This document shows, one piece after another, positions 9,545-18,464 of a DNA stretch of 64,000 bases. Position numbers and translations under genes: made by a program. The notes beneath the pieces were generated by a model, which was not told the origin of the DNA, made no database searches, and worked only from the letters and a program-made list of their open reading frames with translations. The DNA is from Deferribacter abyssi (GTDB lineage: Bacteria; Chrysiogenota; Deferribacteres; Deferribacterales; Deferribacteraceae), in contig NZ_JAQNCS010000007.1 of assembly GCF_049472655.1 (NCBI RefSeq), positions 1-64,000 of the forward strand, in the 5' to 3' direction. Positions within the stretch are counted from its first letter, which is position 1; each line of letters starts with the position of its first letter.

Positions 9545-10399
9545 TTATGGACCTTTTTTCAAAAGTTTGAAAAAATAACTATCTGTGGATATAAACAGCT
9601 TAGTTTTATTATCAAAAGTTTGTTCATAGACTTCAAGCTTCTTTAAAAAATCATAAAAATCTGGATCTAAGTTATAAGCTTCAGCATAAATTTTTATAAC
9701 TTTTGCATCAGTATCACCTTTAATCCTCTGAACTTTCCTGTAAGCCTCAGCCAAAATAATAGTTCTTTCTTTTTCAGTTTTTGCTCTTATTTTCTGAGCC
9801 TCTTCACGACCTTCTGACCTATATTGCTTAGCAATTCTGGCTCGCTCAGCTTTCATTCTAGCATAAACAGCCTTTTCATTTTCAGGTGGCAAATCAGCTC
9901 TTTTAATTCGTATATCAATAATCTCAATCCCAAAATCCTTAGCTTTAATTCTTGATGCTTTTGTTACATTCCTCATAATTTCATTTCTATTATCTGATAC
10001 CACATCAATAAGATTATGTTTACCAAGCTCAATTCTCATTTCTGAATAAATAATATCATCAATTCTTGCTAATGCGCTTCGCACATCTCTAAATGATAAA
10101 TAAAATTTAAGAGGCTCCACTATTTTCCATCTGCAATAATTATCTACAACAAGTGTTTTTTTATCTTTTGTCAGAATCTCAGAAGGTGGAGCATCATACT
10201 CTAACAGTTTCTTACTAAAGAAAATAATCTGCTGAACAAAAGGTATTCTAAAATAAAGTCCTGGCTCTTTCACTGTTTTCTTTGGTTTCCCAAGTTCAGT
10301 CACTATAGCATATTCTGTAATATCCACCACGAAAAAAAAGCTTTTATACCCAACAAGTAGCATTATTAATGCGATTAACAGAAAAATAGCCTTTTTCAT
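9545..10399 (-). CDS. hflC: Protease modulator HflC (SPFH/band 7)
   Basis: 284 aa. An N-terminal signal anchor (about residues 4-20) is followed by a band-7 domain with TELGKPKKTVKEPGLYFRIP and a helical tail rich in Arg, Glu and Ala (about 180-225). With HflK it forms the large periplasm-facing cage around FtsH that limits degradation of membrane substrates. The start ATG overlaps the hflK stop (ATGA). ftsH itself is not in the window. Confidence 0.93.
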   Translation of the reverse strand: MKKAIFLLIALIMLLVGYKSFFFVVDITEYAIVTELGKPKKTVKEPGLYFRIPFVQQIIFFSKKLLEYDAPPSEILTKDKKTLVVDNYCRWKIVEPLKFYLSFRDVRSALARIDDIIYSEMRIELGKHNLIDVVSDNRNEIMRNVTKASRIKAKDFGIEIIDIRIKRADLPPENEKAVYARMKAERARIAKQYRSEGREEAQKIRAKTEKERTIILAEAYRKVQRIKGDTDAKVIKIYAEAYNLDPDFYDFLKKLEVYEQTFDNKTKLFISTDSYFFKLLKKGP

Positions 10400-11379
10400 T
10401 TATTGCCCCCCTCTTTAAACTTCTCAAAACCAATAAATGGTGAGAAATTCTTAATTTGTGAATCAAATATATATTTATCTCCTTTAGAGAAAATCTTATT
10501 AATTGTATCTAAATATAATCTTTTTCTAGTAATTTCGGGTGCTAATTTGTAACTTTTTAATGTTTCAAGAAACCTGTATGCATCCCCTTTTGCCATTTCA
10601 ATTCTTTCTTTTTGATAAGCTTCAGCTCTTAAAATCATTGAAGCAGCCTTAGCCCTTGCTTTAGGTATAATTTCATTAGCATAAGCCTCAGCCTCATTTA
10701 TATATCTATTTTTATCTTCTCTAGCACTTGCAACATCTTTAAAATATTTAATTACTTGACTCGGAGGTTCAACATCCTGTAATTGAACTGCAACAATCTT
10801 TACCCCTACCCCATAATCATCTAAAAGCCTCTGTAAAATTTTTTGAGTTTCAATTTGAATCCTATTTTTCCCAACAGTTAGAATTTCATCAATTTTTTCC
10901 TTACCTGCTACTTCCCTAATTGTTGATTCTGCAGCATCTTTAATAGTTTTTGGAACATCAATAACATTATAAAGATACTTTGCTATATCATAAATTTTAT
11001 ATTGAACAATAAAATCAATATTTACAATATTTTCATCTCCGGTCAACATTAAGGACTCTTCTTTGACCGTTTTATACGTACCGCTTTTTATTGTCCTAAA
11101 CCCAATCTCAATTCTATGAACCTTTGTAACTTCTGCTTTATCTACTGTCTCTATTGGATAAGGAAAATGATAATGTGGACCTGGACCAACAATTTTAACT
11201 ATTTGACCAAATCTTTTAACTACTGCTTGCTCGTTTGGTTTAACTATGTAAATACCTGATAACAGCCAAAGCATTAAAATCACTGCTACAATAGCAATTA
11301 GAAATACCCCTTTAAATTTAAAGTTGGGTAATTTTAAGCTTAACTTTTCATCCCCCCAGGGATTATTGTTCTGTGTCAT
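10396..11379 (-). CDS. hflK: FtsH protease activity modulator HflK
   Basis: 327 aa. A short cytosolic start (TQNNNPWGDEKLSLKLP) precedes one membrane segment (about 26-46) and a band-7 domain containing GIYIVKPNEQAVVKRFGQ and the conserved VQLQDVEPP. A long charged helix follows at about 225-270. It is shorter than E. coli HflK at its Gly/Pro-rich N-terminus. It partners HflC, encoded immediately downstream with overlapping codons. The start is preceded by GGAGGATTG. Confidence 0.93.
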   Translation of the reverse strand: MTQNNNPWGDEKLSLKLPNFKFKGVFLIAIVAVILMLWLLSGIYIVKPNEQAVVKRFGQIVKIVGPGPHYHFPYPIETVDKAEVTKVHRIEIGFRTIKSGTYKTVKEESLMLTGDENIVNIDFIVQYKIYDIAKYLYNVIDVPKTIKDAAESTIREVAGKEKIDEILTVGKNRIQIETQKILQRLLDDYGVGVKIVAVQLQDVEPPSQVIKYFKDVASAREDKNRYINEAEAYANEIIPKARAKAASMILRAEAYQKERIEMAKGDAYRFLETLKSYKLAPEITRKRLYLDTINKIFSKGDKYIFDSQIKNFSPFIGFEKFKEGGNK

Positions 11380-11416
11380 AAATCAATCCTCCATTTATTT
11401 AACAACGAATATACTT

Positions 11417-11444
11417 AGTATAACCACATTCCATTTTATTACAA
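11417..11444 (-). promoter_or_regulatory. Candidate sigma70 promoter for hflK
   Basis: On the minus strand TTGTAA (11444-11439), a 16-nt spacer and TATACT (11422-11417) precede hflK by about 38 nt. The -10 overlaps a small dyad, TATACT/AGTATA (11411-11422 region). This is a consensus match by eye only. Confidence 0.4.
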
Positions 11445-11558
11445 TTGTTAATTGAAACTTTTTTATTTATCTGTTAAACTTATATATGTTTGAGGTTTAT
11501 TTCTTAAGTATTATTACATTGTTAGTCATAAAAACCTATAATCATCTGGAGGATGCCT

Positions 11559-13643
11559 ATGAATGTTAGCAGTCCCAAAAACATAAGAAATGTAGCATTT
11601 ATTTCTCATGGTGGTGCCGGCAAAACCAGTCTTATTGAAACAATTCTTTTCAATGCAAAAGCTACCAACAGAATCGGTAGCGTAGATAATGGCACTACCA
11701 TCATGGATTTTGATCCCGTAGAAATAGAAAAGAAAATATCAATCAACACTAAAGTTGCAACTATTGAATGGAAAAAACATCTATTAAATATCTTAGATAC
11801 ACCTGGCTATGCTAACTTTCTTCACGAAACTAAAGTAGCACTTTCTGCTGTTGGTGGTGCTGTTGTAATCGCAAGTGCAATTACAGGTGTTAAAGCAGAA
11901 ACAGAGAGAGTATGGAAATTCTCAGAAGAATTTGACTTAGCAAAAATCATTTTTGTAAATAAAATGGATAAAGAAAGAGCTGACTTTTATAGAGCTTTAG
12001 GTGATATTGAACAGTCTTTTGGGGTAATCCCTCTTCCAATATTTTTGCCAATTGGTAAAGAAAGCTCATTTAAAGGTATTGTCGACTTAGTTAAAATGAA
12101 AGCTTACATTTATCCAGATGAACCTACTGCTGATTTTAAAGAAGCTGAGATTCCAACTGAAATGATGGATGAAGTAGAAAATTACAGAATAAAACTCGTT
12201 GAAGCTGTTAGTGAAACTGATGATGAATTAATAGAAAAATACCTTGAAGGCGAAGAATTAACAGAAGAAGAAATCAAAAAAGGTCTAAGAGAAGGAACAA
12301 TATCTAAAAGATTCATTCCTGTTTTATGCGGCTCAGCTGTAAAAAACATTGGCAGTAAATTTTTACTAGAAGCTATCATTGATTACCTTCCTTCACCATT
12401 AGAAAGAGAATATAAAATCGCTATTGACGAAAAAACAGGTGAAGAAGTACCTGTAAGACCAGAAGATGAAAACTTTATGGCTTTTGTATTTAAAACATTT
12501 ATCGATCCATTCGCTGGAAAATTAACTATTTTTAGAGTTTACTCTGGAGAACTTACAAATGATTCTGAAGTATACAACCCAAACAAAGAAGAGTACGAAA
12601 AAGTTAACCAGCTTTATTTACTTCAGGGAAAAAATTTTATTAAAACCAACAAGCTAATTGCCGGTCAAATTGCAATGATTAATAAACTTAAATACACTAC
12701 AACATTCGATACACTTTGTGGTAAAAAATGCTCGATTAAATTTAAAGCTGTAGAAGTACCTGAGCCTGTTATCTCTTTTTCTCTACAACCAAAATCGAAA
12801 GATGACGAAGATAAAGTAAGTACTGGTCTTCATAGGTTAATGGAAGAAGACATTGGTATAAGAGTTGGAAGAGATGAACAAACAAATGAATTATTATTGA
12901 GTGGTATGGGACAAATGCACATTGAAGTCGTTGTTGAAAAACTTAAAGAAAAATTTAAAGTAGATGTTGAATTAAAAACACCAAAAGTCCCATATAAAGA
13001 AACTATAAAGTTTAGTGCAAAAGGACAAGGAAAATATAAAAAACAAACTGGCGGTAGAGGGCAATACGGTGATGTATGGATAGAATTGCAGCCATTAGAT
13101 AGAGGTGCAGGATTTGAATTTGAAGATAGAATAGTAGGTGGTGTAGTACCAAAACAATATATCCCTGCTGTAGAAAAAGGCATCCGTGAAGCAGCTCAAG
13201 AAGGAATCCTAGCAGGTTATCCAATGGTAGATTTTAAAGCAATTTTATATGATGGATCATACCATTCTGTTGATTCATCAGAACTGGCTTTTAAAATTGC
13301 AGCATCCATGGCATTCAAAAAAGTGGCATTAGAAGCTAAACCTGTTTTATTAGAACCAATTATGAATATAGATATTTTCGTACCAGAAGATACTGTCGGA
13401 ACTGTTTTAGGTGATTTAAATGCAAGAAGAGGGCGAATAATCAATGTAGAACCACAAATAACAGGACAGCACATCAGAGCACAGGTTCCTATGGCAGAAA
13501 TTCTAAAATATGCTCCAGACCTAAGAAGCATGACTGGTGGTAGAGGTATGTTCACTATGGAATTTAGCCATTACGAAGAAGTACCAACTCATATAGCTGA
13601 AAAAATCATAGTACAGGCTAAAGCAGACAAAGATAAAGATTAA
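11559..13643 (+). CDS. Elongation factor G-like GTPase (EF-G2 type)
   Basis: 694 aa with full EF-G architecture. The G domain has SHGGAGKTS (about 14-22), DTPGYANF and NKMD, followed by domains II-V; domain IV has GGRGQYGDV and domain V RRGRI. The P-loop and switch-II sequences (GGAGKT, DTPGYANF) differ from canonical EF-G (DAGKTT, DTPGHVDF) and match the EF-G2/FusA2-like subfamily, whose role is less clear than canonical translocation. Three in-frame ATGs occur. The second (11559) lies 6 nt after TGGAGG and is chosen, because the one at 11553 abuts the ribosome site. It is divergent from hflK. The canonical fusA is not in this window. Confidence 0.88.
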   Translation: MNVSSPKNIRNVAFISHGGAGKTSLIETILFNAKATNRIGSVDNGTTIMDFDPVEIEKKISINTKVATIEWKKHLLNILDTPGYANFLHETKVALSAVGGAVVIASAITGVKAETERVWKFSEEFDLAKIIFVNKMDKERADFYRALGDIEQSFGVIPLPIFLPIGKESSFKGIVDLVKMKAYIYPDEPTADFKEAEIPTEMMDEVENYRIKLVEAVSETDDELIEKYLEGEELTEEEIKKGLREGTISKRFIPVLCGSAVKNIGSKFLLEAIIDYLPSPLEREYKIAIDEKTGEEVPVRPEDENFMAFVFKTFIDPFAGKLTIFRVYSGELTNDSEVYNPNKEEYEKVNQLYLLQGKNFIKTNKLIAGQIAMINKLKYTTTFDTLCGKKCSIKFKAVEVPEPVISFSLQPKSKDDEDKVSTGLHRLMEEDIGIRVGRDEQTNELLLSGMGQMHIEVVVEKLKEKFKVDVELKTPKVPYKETIKFSAKGQGKYKKQTGGRGQYGDVWIELQPLDRGAGFEFEDRIVGGVVPKQYIPAVEKGIREAAQEGILAGYPMVDFKAILYDGSYHSVDSSELAFKIAASMAFKKVALEAKPVLLEPIMNIDIFVPEDTVGTVLGDLNARRGRIINVEPQITGQHIRAQVPMAEILKYAPDLRSMTGGRGMFTMEFSHYEEVPTHIAEKIIVQAKADKDKD

Positions 13644-13650
13644 GCTGTAT

Positions 13651-14505
13651 ATGACAAAAATAAATCTGCTCAAATATTTTGATAAATCTTTTTCCGAGAT
13701 TTATCAAATTGAGCACGAAGAAATTGAAAAAACATCTTCAAAGGAAGTACCTAAAAGGGTCAGAAATTATCTTCTGACCCTTTCTTATTTATTAGTATTT
13801 ATATTACTTTTATTTGCAGGATATTTCACTTATAAAGTTTTTTATAGCTCTAAAAAAACAGCTAAGAAAAACTCAACATCAATCAAAATGCAAGTTCAAC
13901 CAAAACAAAACAAGAAAACTGCAAAACCACAAAAAGGAAAATATATAAAAATTGCTGAAATAAAAATTTTAGATAAAACAAATTATAGTATTACACCAAA
14001 AGAAGATATTAATCTTACAAGAAAAAAAACAACTAAACACATAACAAATAACTATAACTCCACTAAATCATCCAAAATTATACTTAAAAAAGAAAAACCT
14101 AAAAAAATAACTTATTATTACAAACTGACCTTTTATAAAGTAGATTCTGCTAATTTCAATAAACTTAAATCGTTAGCCAAAAAATACAACCTAAAGTTTA
14201 AACAGTTAAAAAAATACAAAGTTATAAAAAGTATTTGGAGGGTATATGTTGTTTCACCTGGTTCGACCCAATATATTGCAGGCAAGCCAGTAAAATATCT
14301 AAAATACTTTGAAAATAAATATGAAGCAATTCAATTTGCAAAAAATAACAAGTTAAAAAAAGCTGTTATTAAAAAGGATAAAATTATCTTTTATTTATTT
14401 GATTTAGGCATATTCCCGATAAAAGATAAGAAAACAATTGATAATCTCAAAAAAATAACAAAACTAAAAAACATTAAGATCACTAAAATACCATTTACCA
14501 AGTAA
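13651..14505 (+). CDS. Lysine-rich single-pass membrane protein, unknown function
   Basis: 284 aa. A cytosolic N-terminus (about 1-40), one membrane segment (about 42-62, YLLVFILLLFAGYFTYKVF) and a very Lys/Thr-rich linker (about 70-150) lead to a C-terminal module of roughly 130 residues (from YYYKLTFYKVD). The module has alternating beta and helix character and resembles a SPOR-type peptidoglycan-binding fold in layout, but I cannot identify it firmly. It starts 7 nt after the EF-G-like gene with no clear ribosome site, so it may depend on translation of that gene. Confidence 0.6.
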   Translation: MTKINLLKYFDKSFSEIYQIEHEEIEKTSSKEVPKRVRNYLLTLSYLLVFILLLFAGYFTYKVFYSSKKTAKKNSTSIKMQVQPKQNKKTAKPQKGKYIKIAEIKILDKTNYSITPKEDINLTRKKTTKHITNNYNSTKSSKIILKKEKPKKITYYYKLTFYKVDSANFNKLKSLAKKYNLKFKQLKKYKVIKSIWRVYVVSPGSTQYIAGKPVKYLKYFENKYEAIQFAKNNKLKKAVIKKDKIIFYLFDLGIFPIKDKKTIDNLKKITKLKNIKITKIPFTK

Positions 14506-14682
14506 AATTTACTTAAACTTAGCAATAAACAATTAAAACAATTATATAACCACAGAATATGTACTACTACACATTATTCATAGCTCATCGATAAATAAAA
14601 GATTATTTTAACCCATCTGTCCTTATTATAATATTAATTTTTTATAGCAGAATATACTTTCAATATTTTTTAACCTTACCCC

Positions 14683-14711
14683 TTGAATTTTTTTTAAATA
14701 TCACTTATTGT
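14683..14711 (+). promoter_or_regulatory. Candidate sigma70 promoter for ABC importer operon
   Basis: TTGAAT (14683-14688), a 17-nt spacer and TATTGT (14706-14711) lie just upstream of the substrate-binding protein gene. The 178 bases before it (14506-14682) show no gene or clear structure. Confidence 0.45.
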
Positions 14712-14743
14712 TAACGCCAGTAAAACTGCTACGGAGGATGATA

Positions 14744-15703
14744 ATGAAAAAGTATTTAAGTATTATATTGTTAGGTATGTTATTAGTCTTACCAAATTTT
14801 GTTTATGCAAAAATGATTAAAGTAGGTATTACTCAGATTGTTGAGCATCCTGCACTTGATGCATGTAGAAAAGGAATAATTGATAAACTAAAAGAACTTG
14901 GATATATTGAAGGGAAAAATATAGAATACGATATTCAAATTGCCCAGGGTAATATTGCGACAGCTAACCAAATTGCAAAAAAATTTGTTGGAGATAAAAA
15001 AGATATCATCATCGCAATTGCAACTCCCACTGCTCTCGCTGTAGCAAATGCGACAAAAAAAATTCCGATTATAATTTCAGCTATAACTGATCCTGTTGGT
15101 GCAAAACTTGTAAAATCATTAGAAAGACCTGGTACCAACGTAACCGGAACTACAGACATGAGTCCAGTAAAAGAACAATTAAACCTTTTTAACGAACTGA
15201 ATATTAAAGTAAAAAATATTGGAGTAATCTACAACGCAGGAGAAGCAAACAGTAGGACACTTGTAAAACTTACAAAAAAATACTCTAAGAAATACGGCTG
15301 GAATGTGGTAGAAGCCACTGTCACAAACAGTAGTGGCGTTTTAATGGCAGCTAAATCCCTTGTTGGTAGAGTAGATGGTATATACATCCCCACTGACAAC
15401 ACAGTTGTATCCGCTCTTGAAGCTGTACTTCAAGTAGCTTACGATAATAAAATTCCTGTCATAACAGGTGACACTGACTCTGTAGAAAGAGGAGCATTAG
15501 CTTCTTTAGGGATAAATTATTATAAACTTGGTCTTCAAACTGGCGAAATCGTATATAAAATTATACATGGCGCAAACCCTGCAACAACACCTGTAGAAAC
15601 TTTGAAAGACTTAGAACTTTTCATTAATTTAAAAGCAGCAAAGAAAATGGGTGTTAATGTACCTAAAAAAATGATAGAAAAAGCTACAAAGGTTATAAAA
15701 TAA
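14744..15703 (+). CDS. ABC transporter substrate-binding protein (COG2984/TrpX type)
   Basis: 319 aa. It has a clear signal peptide (KKYLSIILLGMLLVLPNFVYA) and then a two-lobed periplasmic binding fold with EHPALDACRKGI, ITDPVGAKLV and NVTGTTDMSPVKEQL. Close relatives are annotated as tryptophan or tyrosine importers (TrpX) or as uncharacterised COG2984 proteins; the ligand here is unknown. The start is the ATG at 14744, 6 nt after GGAGG, with an ATG at 14738 rejected because it abuts the ribosome site. The permease and ATPase follow directly. Confidence 0.85.
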   Translation: MKKYLSIILLGMLLVLPNFVYAKMIKVGITQIVEHPALDACRKGIIDKLKELGYIEGKNIEYDIQIAQGNIATANQIAKKFVGDKKDIIIAIATPTALAVANATKKIPIIISAITDPVGAKLVKSLERPGTNVTGTTDMSPVKEQLNLFNELNIKVKNIGVIYNAGEANSRTLVKLTKKYSKKYGWNVVEATVTNSSGVLMAAKSLVGRVDGIYIPTDNTVVSALEAVLQVAYDNKIPVITGDTDSVERGALASLGINYYKLGLQTGEIVYKIIHGANPATTPVETLKDLELFINLKAAKKMGVNVPKKMIEKATKVIK

Positions 15704-15706
15704 AAA

Positions 15707-16600
15707 ATGAGTTTTTATGCATTTTTAGGTGCTGTTGAACAAGGAGTTGTTTTTGCAATAATGGCATTGGGGGTATATCTTACTTTCAGAGTCCTTGATT
15801 TTCCTGACCTCTCAGTAGATGGAACTTTCCCCTTGGGAGCTGCTGTTTCAGCCACTTTGATTGTGAAAGGCGTAAACCCTTATATTTCCGTAATTGTAGC
15901 TACCTTTGCAGGAGCAGTTGCAGGTTCAATTACAGCTTTATTAAACACAAAATTAAAAATTTTACACCTTTTAGCTGGTATTTTAACAATGATTGCTTTA
16001 TACTCCATAAACTTGAGAATTATGGGTCAGCCAACAATAGCTCTTCTGGGATATGATACCATTTTTACTCCTTTTGAAAACATTTTGGGATTAGAAAAAT
16101 ATATTTTAACACCCATCATTTTCTCAGTTATTCTTACTATAATTACAGTAGTACTTATATGGTTTTTACACACCGATATGGGACTTGCAATGAGAGCCAC
16201 CGGAGATAATCCCAAAATGGTAAAAGCACAAGGAGCTAATACTGACAGAATGATTCTTTTTGGTGTTGCAACCTCCAATGCCCTAGTAGCTTTATCTGGT
16301 GCTCTTGTAGCACAAAGTCAAGGTTCTGCAGATGTAAATATGGGAATTGGTACTATAGTTGCGGGACTTGCTTCCGTTATATTAGGTGAAGCGTTAATTG
16401 AAGGACGTACTGTCTTTAGAGCAGTTTTTGCTGTCATTTTAGGATCACTTCTTTACAGATTTGCTATAGCAATTGCCTTGAGTTTTAGAATCGGGTCTTT
16501 TCAAATGAGTCCTTCCGACCTTAATCTTATTACTGCAGTTTTAGTAACAATAGCACTGGTCTTTCCTGGAATAAGAAAAAAGATAGGTATCAAAATATGA
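15707..16600 (+). CDS. ABC transporter permease (COG4120/TrpY type)
   Basis: 297 aa with about eight to nine hydrophobic segments. FPDLSVDGTFPLGAAVSATL, LAGILTMIALYSINLRIMG and LAMRATGDNPKMVKAQGAN are typical of the branched-chain-amino-acid-permease-like COG4120 family. It starts 3 nt after the binding-protein stop. The ATPase start overlaps its end (ATGA), so the three genes are translationally linked. Confidence 0.88.
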   Translation: MSFYAFLGAVEQGVVFAIMALGVYLTFRVLDFPDLSVDGTFPLGAAVSATLIVKGVNPYISVIVATFAGAVAGSITALLNTKLKILHLLAGILTMIALYSINLRIMGQPTIALLGYDTIFTPFENILGLEKYILTPIIFSVILTIITVVLIWFLHTDMGLAMRATGDNPKMVKAQGANTDRMILFGVATSNALVALSGALVAQSQGSADVNMGIGTIVAGLASVILGEALIEGRTVFRAVFAVILGSLLYRFAIAIALSFRIGSFQMSPSDLNLITAVLVTIALVFPGIRKKIGIKI

Positions 16601-17391
16601 TTGAATTAAAAAATGTTACAAAAATTTTCCATAAAGGAACAGTTAACGAAAACGTTGCAATTAAAAATATTTCTTTAAAAATAAATAAAGGTGATTTTGT
16701 TACAGTTATTGGAAGCAATGGTGCTGGCAAATCTACACTTTTAAATATTATTGCAGGCTACCTTTTCCCAGACAGAGGTTCTATTATAGTTGAAGGGGAA
16801 GATGTTACTAAGATAAGCGATTATAAAAGAGCTTATTATATAGGTAAAGTCTTTCAAGATCCTTTAAGTGGGACAGCGGCTTCTCTCACAATCGAAGAAA
16901 ATTTGGCTATTGCCAAAAAAAGAGGACAAAAACGTTGGTTTTCAAAAGGGGTAAAGAATAAAGATAGAGATTTTTTTAAAGAAAAATTAAAAATTTTGGG
17001 ACTAGGTCTTGAAAACAGGCTGAAAGATCGTGTGGGTTTACTTTCTGGTGGACAAAGACAATCTCTTACCCTACTTATGGCTACCCTTGTAAAACCAAAA
17101 ATACTTTTGCTAGATGAACACACAGCTGCATTAGATCCAAAAACAGCTACTAAAATCATTGAACTAACCGAATTTTTTATAAAAGAATACAATTTAACTG
17201 CAATGATGGTTACTCATAACATGAGGCAAGCTTTGAAACTTGGAAATAGGACTATAATGATGGATAAAGGTGAAATAATACTAGATATTTCAGGTGAAGA
17301 ACGTAAAAAACTAGATGTAAAAGACCTTATTGATATGTTTAGTAAAGTTAGAGGTGAAGAAATCTCTGATGATAAAATGTTATTAATATAA
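16597..17391 (+). CDS. ABC transporter ATP-binding protein (COG1101/TrpZ type)
   Basis: 264 aa. Walker A GSNGAGKST is at about residues 38-46, the signature LSGGQRQSL at about 148, and Walker B ILLLDEHTAALDP at about 168. The DEHTAALDP form, with His in place of Pro, is characteristic of the COG1101 family. It powers the importer formed with the two preceding gene products. Its start overlaps the permease stop codon. Confidence 0.9.
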   Translation: MIELKNVTKIFHKGTVNENVAIKNISLKINKGDFVTVIGSNGAGKSTLLNIIAGYLFPDRGSIIVEGEDVTKISDYKRAYYIGKVFQDPLSGTAASLTIEENLAIAKKRGQKRWFSKGVKNKDRDFFKEKLKILGLGLENRLKDRVGLLSGGQRQSLTLLMATLVKPKILLLDEHTAALDPKTATKIIELTEFFIKEYNLTAMMVTHNMRQALKLGNRTIMMDKGEIILDISGEERKKLDVKDLIDMFSKVRGEEISDDKMLLI

Positions 17392-17465
17392 CTTATTAAT
17401 CAGTCCTCCCTCCCACTCTTAATTTATTATATAACTAATCCCCTTATACAACAAAAAAAGTAAGG

Positions 17466-17490
17466 AGTTGCCACTTTTTTAGTGGCAACT
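17466..17490 (-). terminator. Terminator between convergent ABC operon and cysK
   Basis: Perfect 10-bp stem, AGTTGCCACT/AGTGGCAACT, with a 5-nt T loop. On the minus strand it is followed by CCTTACTTTTTTTG, a good U-tract, so it mainly terminates the rrf2-metY-cysK operon. It lies 14 nt past the cysK stop and could also act on the converging ABC operon. Confidence 0.85.
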
Positions 17491-17503
17491 AATTCAATAT
17501 ATT

Positions 17504-18451
17504 TTAGATGCTAAATAAATCTGTGCTCAAATATCTTTCGCCTGTATCAGCCACTATAAAGACTATATTCTTCCCTTTATTTTCTTTTAAACTTGCCAAT
17601 TTGAAAGCTGCCGCGAAATTTGCTCCAGAAGAAATACCTGCCATTATCCCTTCATCCTTAAACAATTTTCTTGCAAACTCAATTGCCTCTTCATCTTCTA
17701 TTGAAACTACCTCATCCACCACACTCAAATCTAAGTTTTTTGGAACAAATCCAGCACCAATACCCTGAATTTTATGAGGAGCAGGTGTAAAATCACGTTT
17801 TTCTAAAAAACTTTTAATAGCTGGACTTTTGGCAGGCTCTACAGCCACACTTTTTACTGGTTTAAAAGAAACTCTTTTTAAAAATCTTGAAACTCCAGAA
17901 ATTGTTCCTCCAGTCCCAACACCTGCTATAAAAATGTCTACATTTCCACTTAGAGCATAAAATATTTCAGGTCCAGTAGTTGCCTCGTGAATTTTAGGAT
18001 TTGCTGGATTTTCAAATTGCGATGGAGTAAAATATTTATCAGGTTCATTTTTTACAAACTCATCTACTTTTTCAATAGCTCCTTTCATACCTTTTTCTGC
18101 TGGAGTTAAAATAAGCTCAGCTCCATACATTTTCATTATAGCCCTTCTTTCCACGCTCATGGATTCTGGCATTGCAAGCTTTACGTTAAATCCAAGAGAT
18201 GCTCCTACCATAGCAAGAGCAATCCCTGTATTTCCACTTGTTGGCTCAATAATTGCCATCCCCTCTTTCAATCTTCCTTTTTGAATAGCATCTATTATCA
18301 TTGAATATCCGATTCTATCTTTCACAGAAAAAGCTGGATTTCTACTCTCTACCTTTGCGAACAATCTACCTTCTAAACTCTTATTCACCTCTTTTAATTC
18401 AACAAGAGGAGTATTACCCACAGTTAAAAAATATCTATCAAAATATTTCAT
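17504..18451 (-). CDS. cysK: Cysteine synthase A (O-acetylserine sulfhydrylase)
   Basis: 315 aa, PLP fold type II. The Schiff-base lysine is in NPAFSVKDRIG, the substrate loop is PTSGNTGIALA, and the phosphate-cup glycines are GVGTGGTISG. It converts O-acetylserine and sulfide to cysteine. The C-terminus reads TGERYLSTDLF as in typical CysK. The start is preceded by AAGGAGTGG, 13 nt after the metY stop. It is the last gene of rrf2-metY-cysK. Confidence 0.93.
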   Translation of the reverse strand: MKYFDRYFLTVGNTPLVELKEVNKSLEGRLFAKVESRNPAFSVKDRIGYSMIIDAIQKGRLKEGMAIIEPTSGNTGIALAMVGASLGFNVKLAMPESMSVERRAIMKMYGAELILTPAEKGMKGAIEKVDEFVKNEPDKYFTPSQFENPANPKIHEATTGPEIFYALSGNVDIFIAGVGTGGTISGVSRFLKRVSFKPVKSVAVEPAKSPAIKSFLEKRDFTPAPHKIQGIGAGFVPKNLDLSVVDEVVSIEDEEAIEFARKLFKDEGIMAGISSGANFAAAFKLASLKENKGKNIVFIVADTGERYLSTDLFSI

Positions 18452-18464
18452 AATTCCACTCCTT

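Noticed and set aside
11537..11542. TATAAT upstream of the EF-G-like gene as a -10 box
   Set aside because: It would place the transcript start inside the ribosome site, and no suitable -35 lies 17 nt upstream.
13012..13555. Long antisense frames within the EF-G-like gene
   Set aside because: Shadow frames of a well-conserved coding sequence with no ribosome sites.
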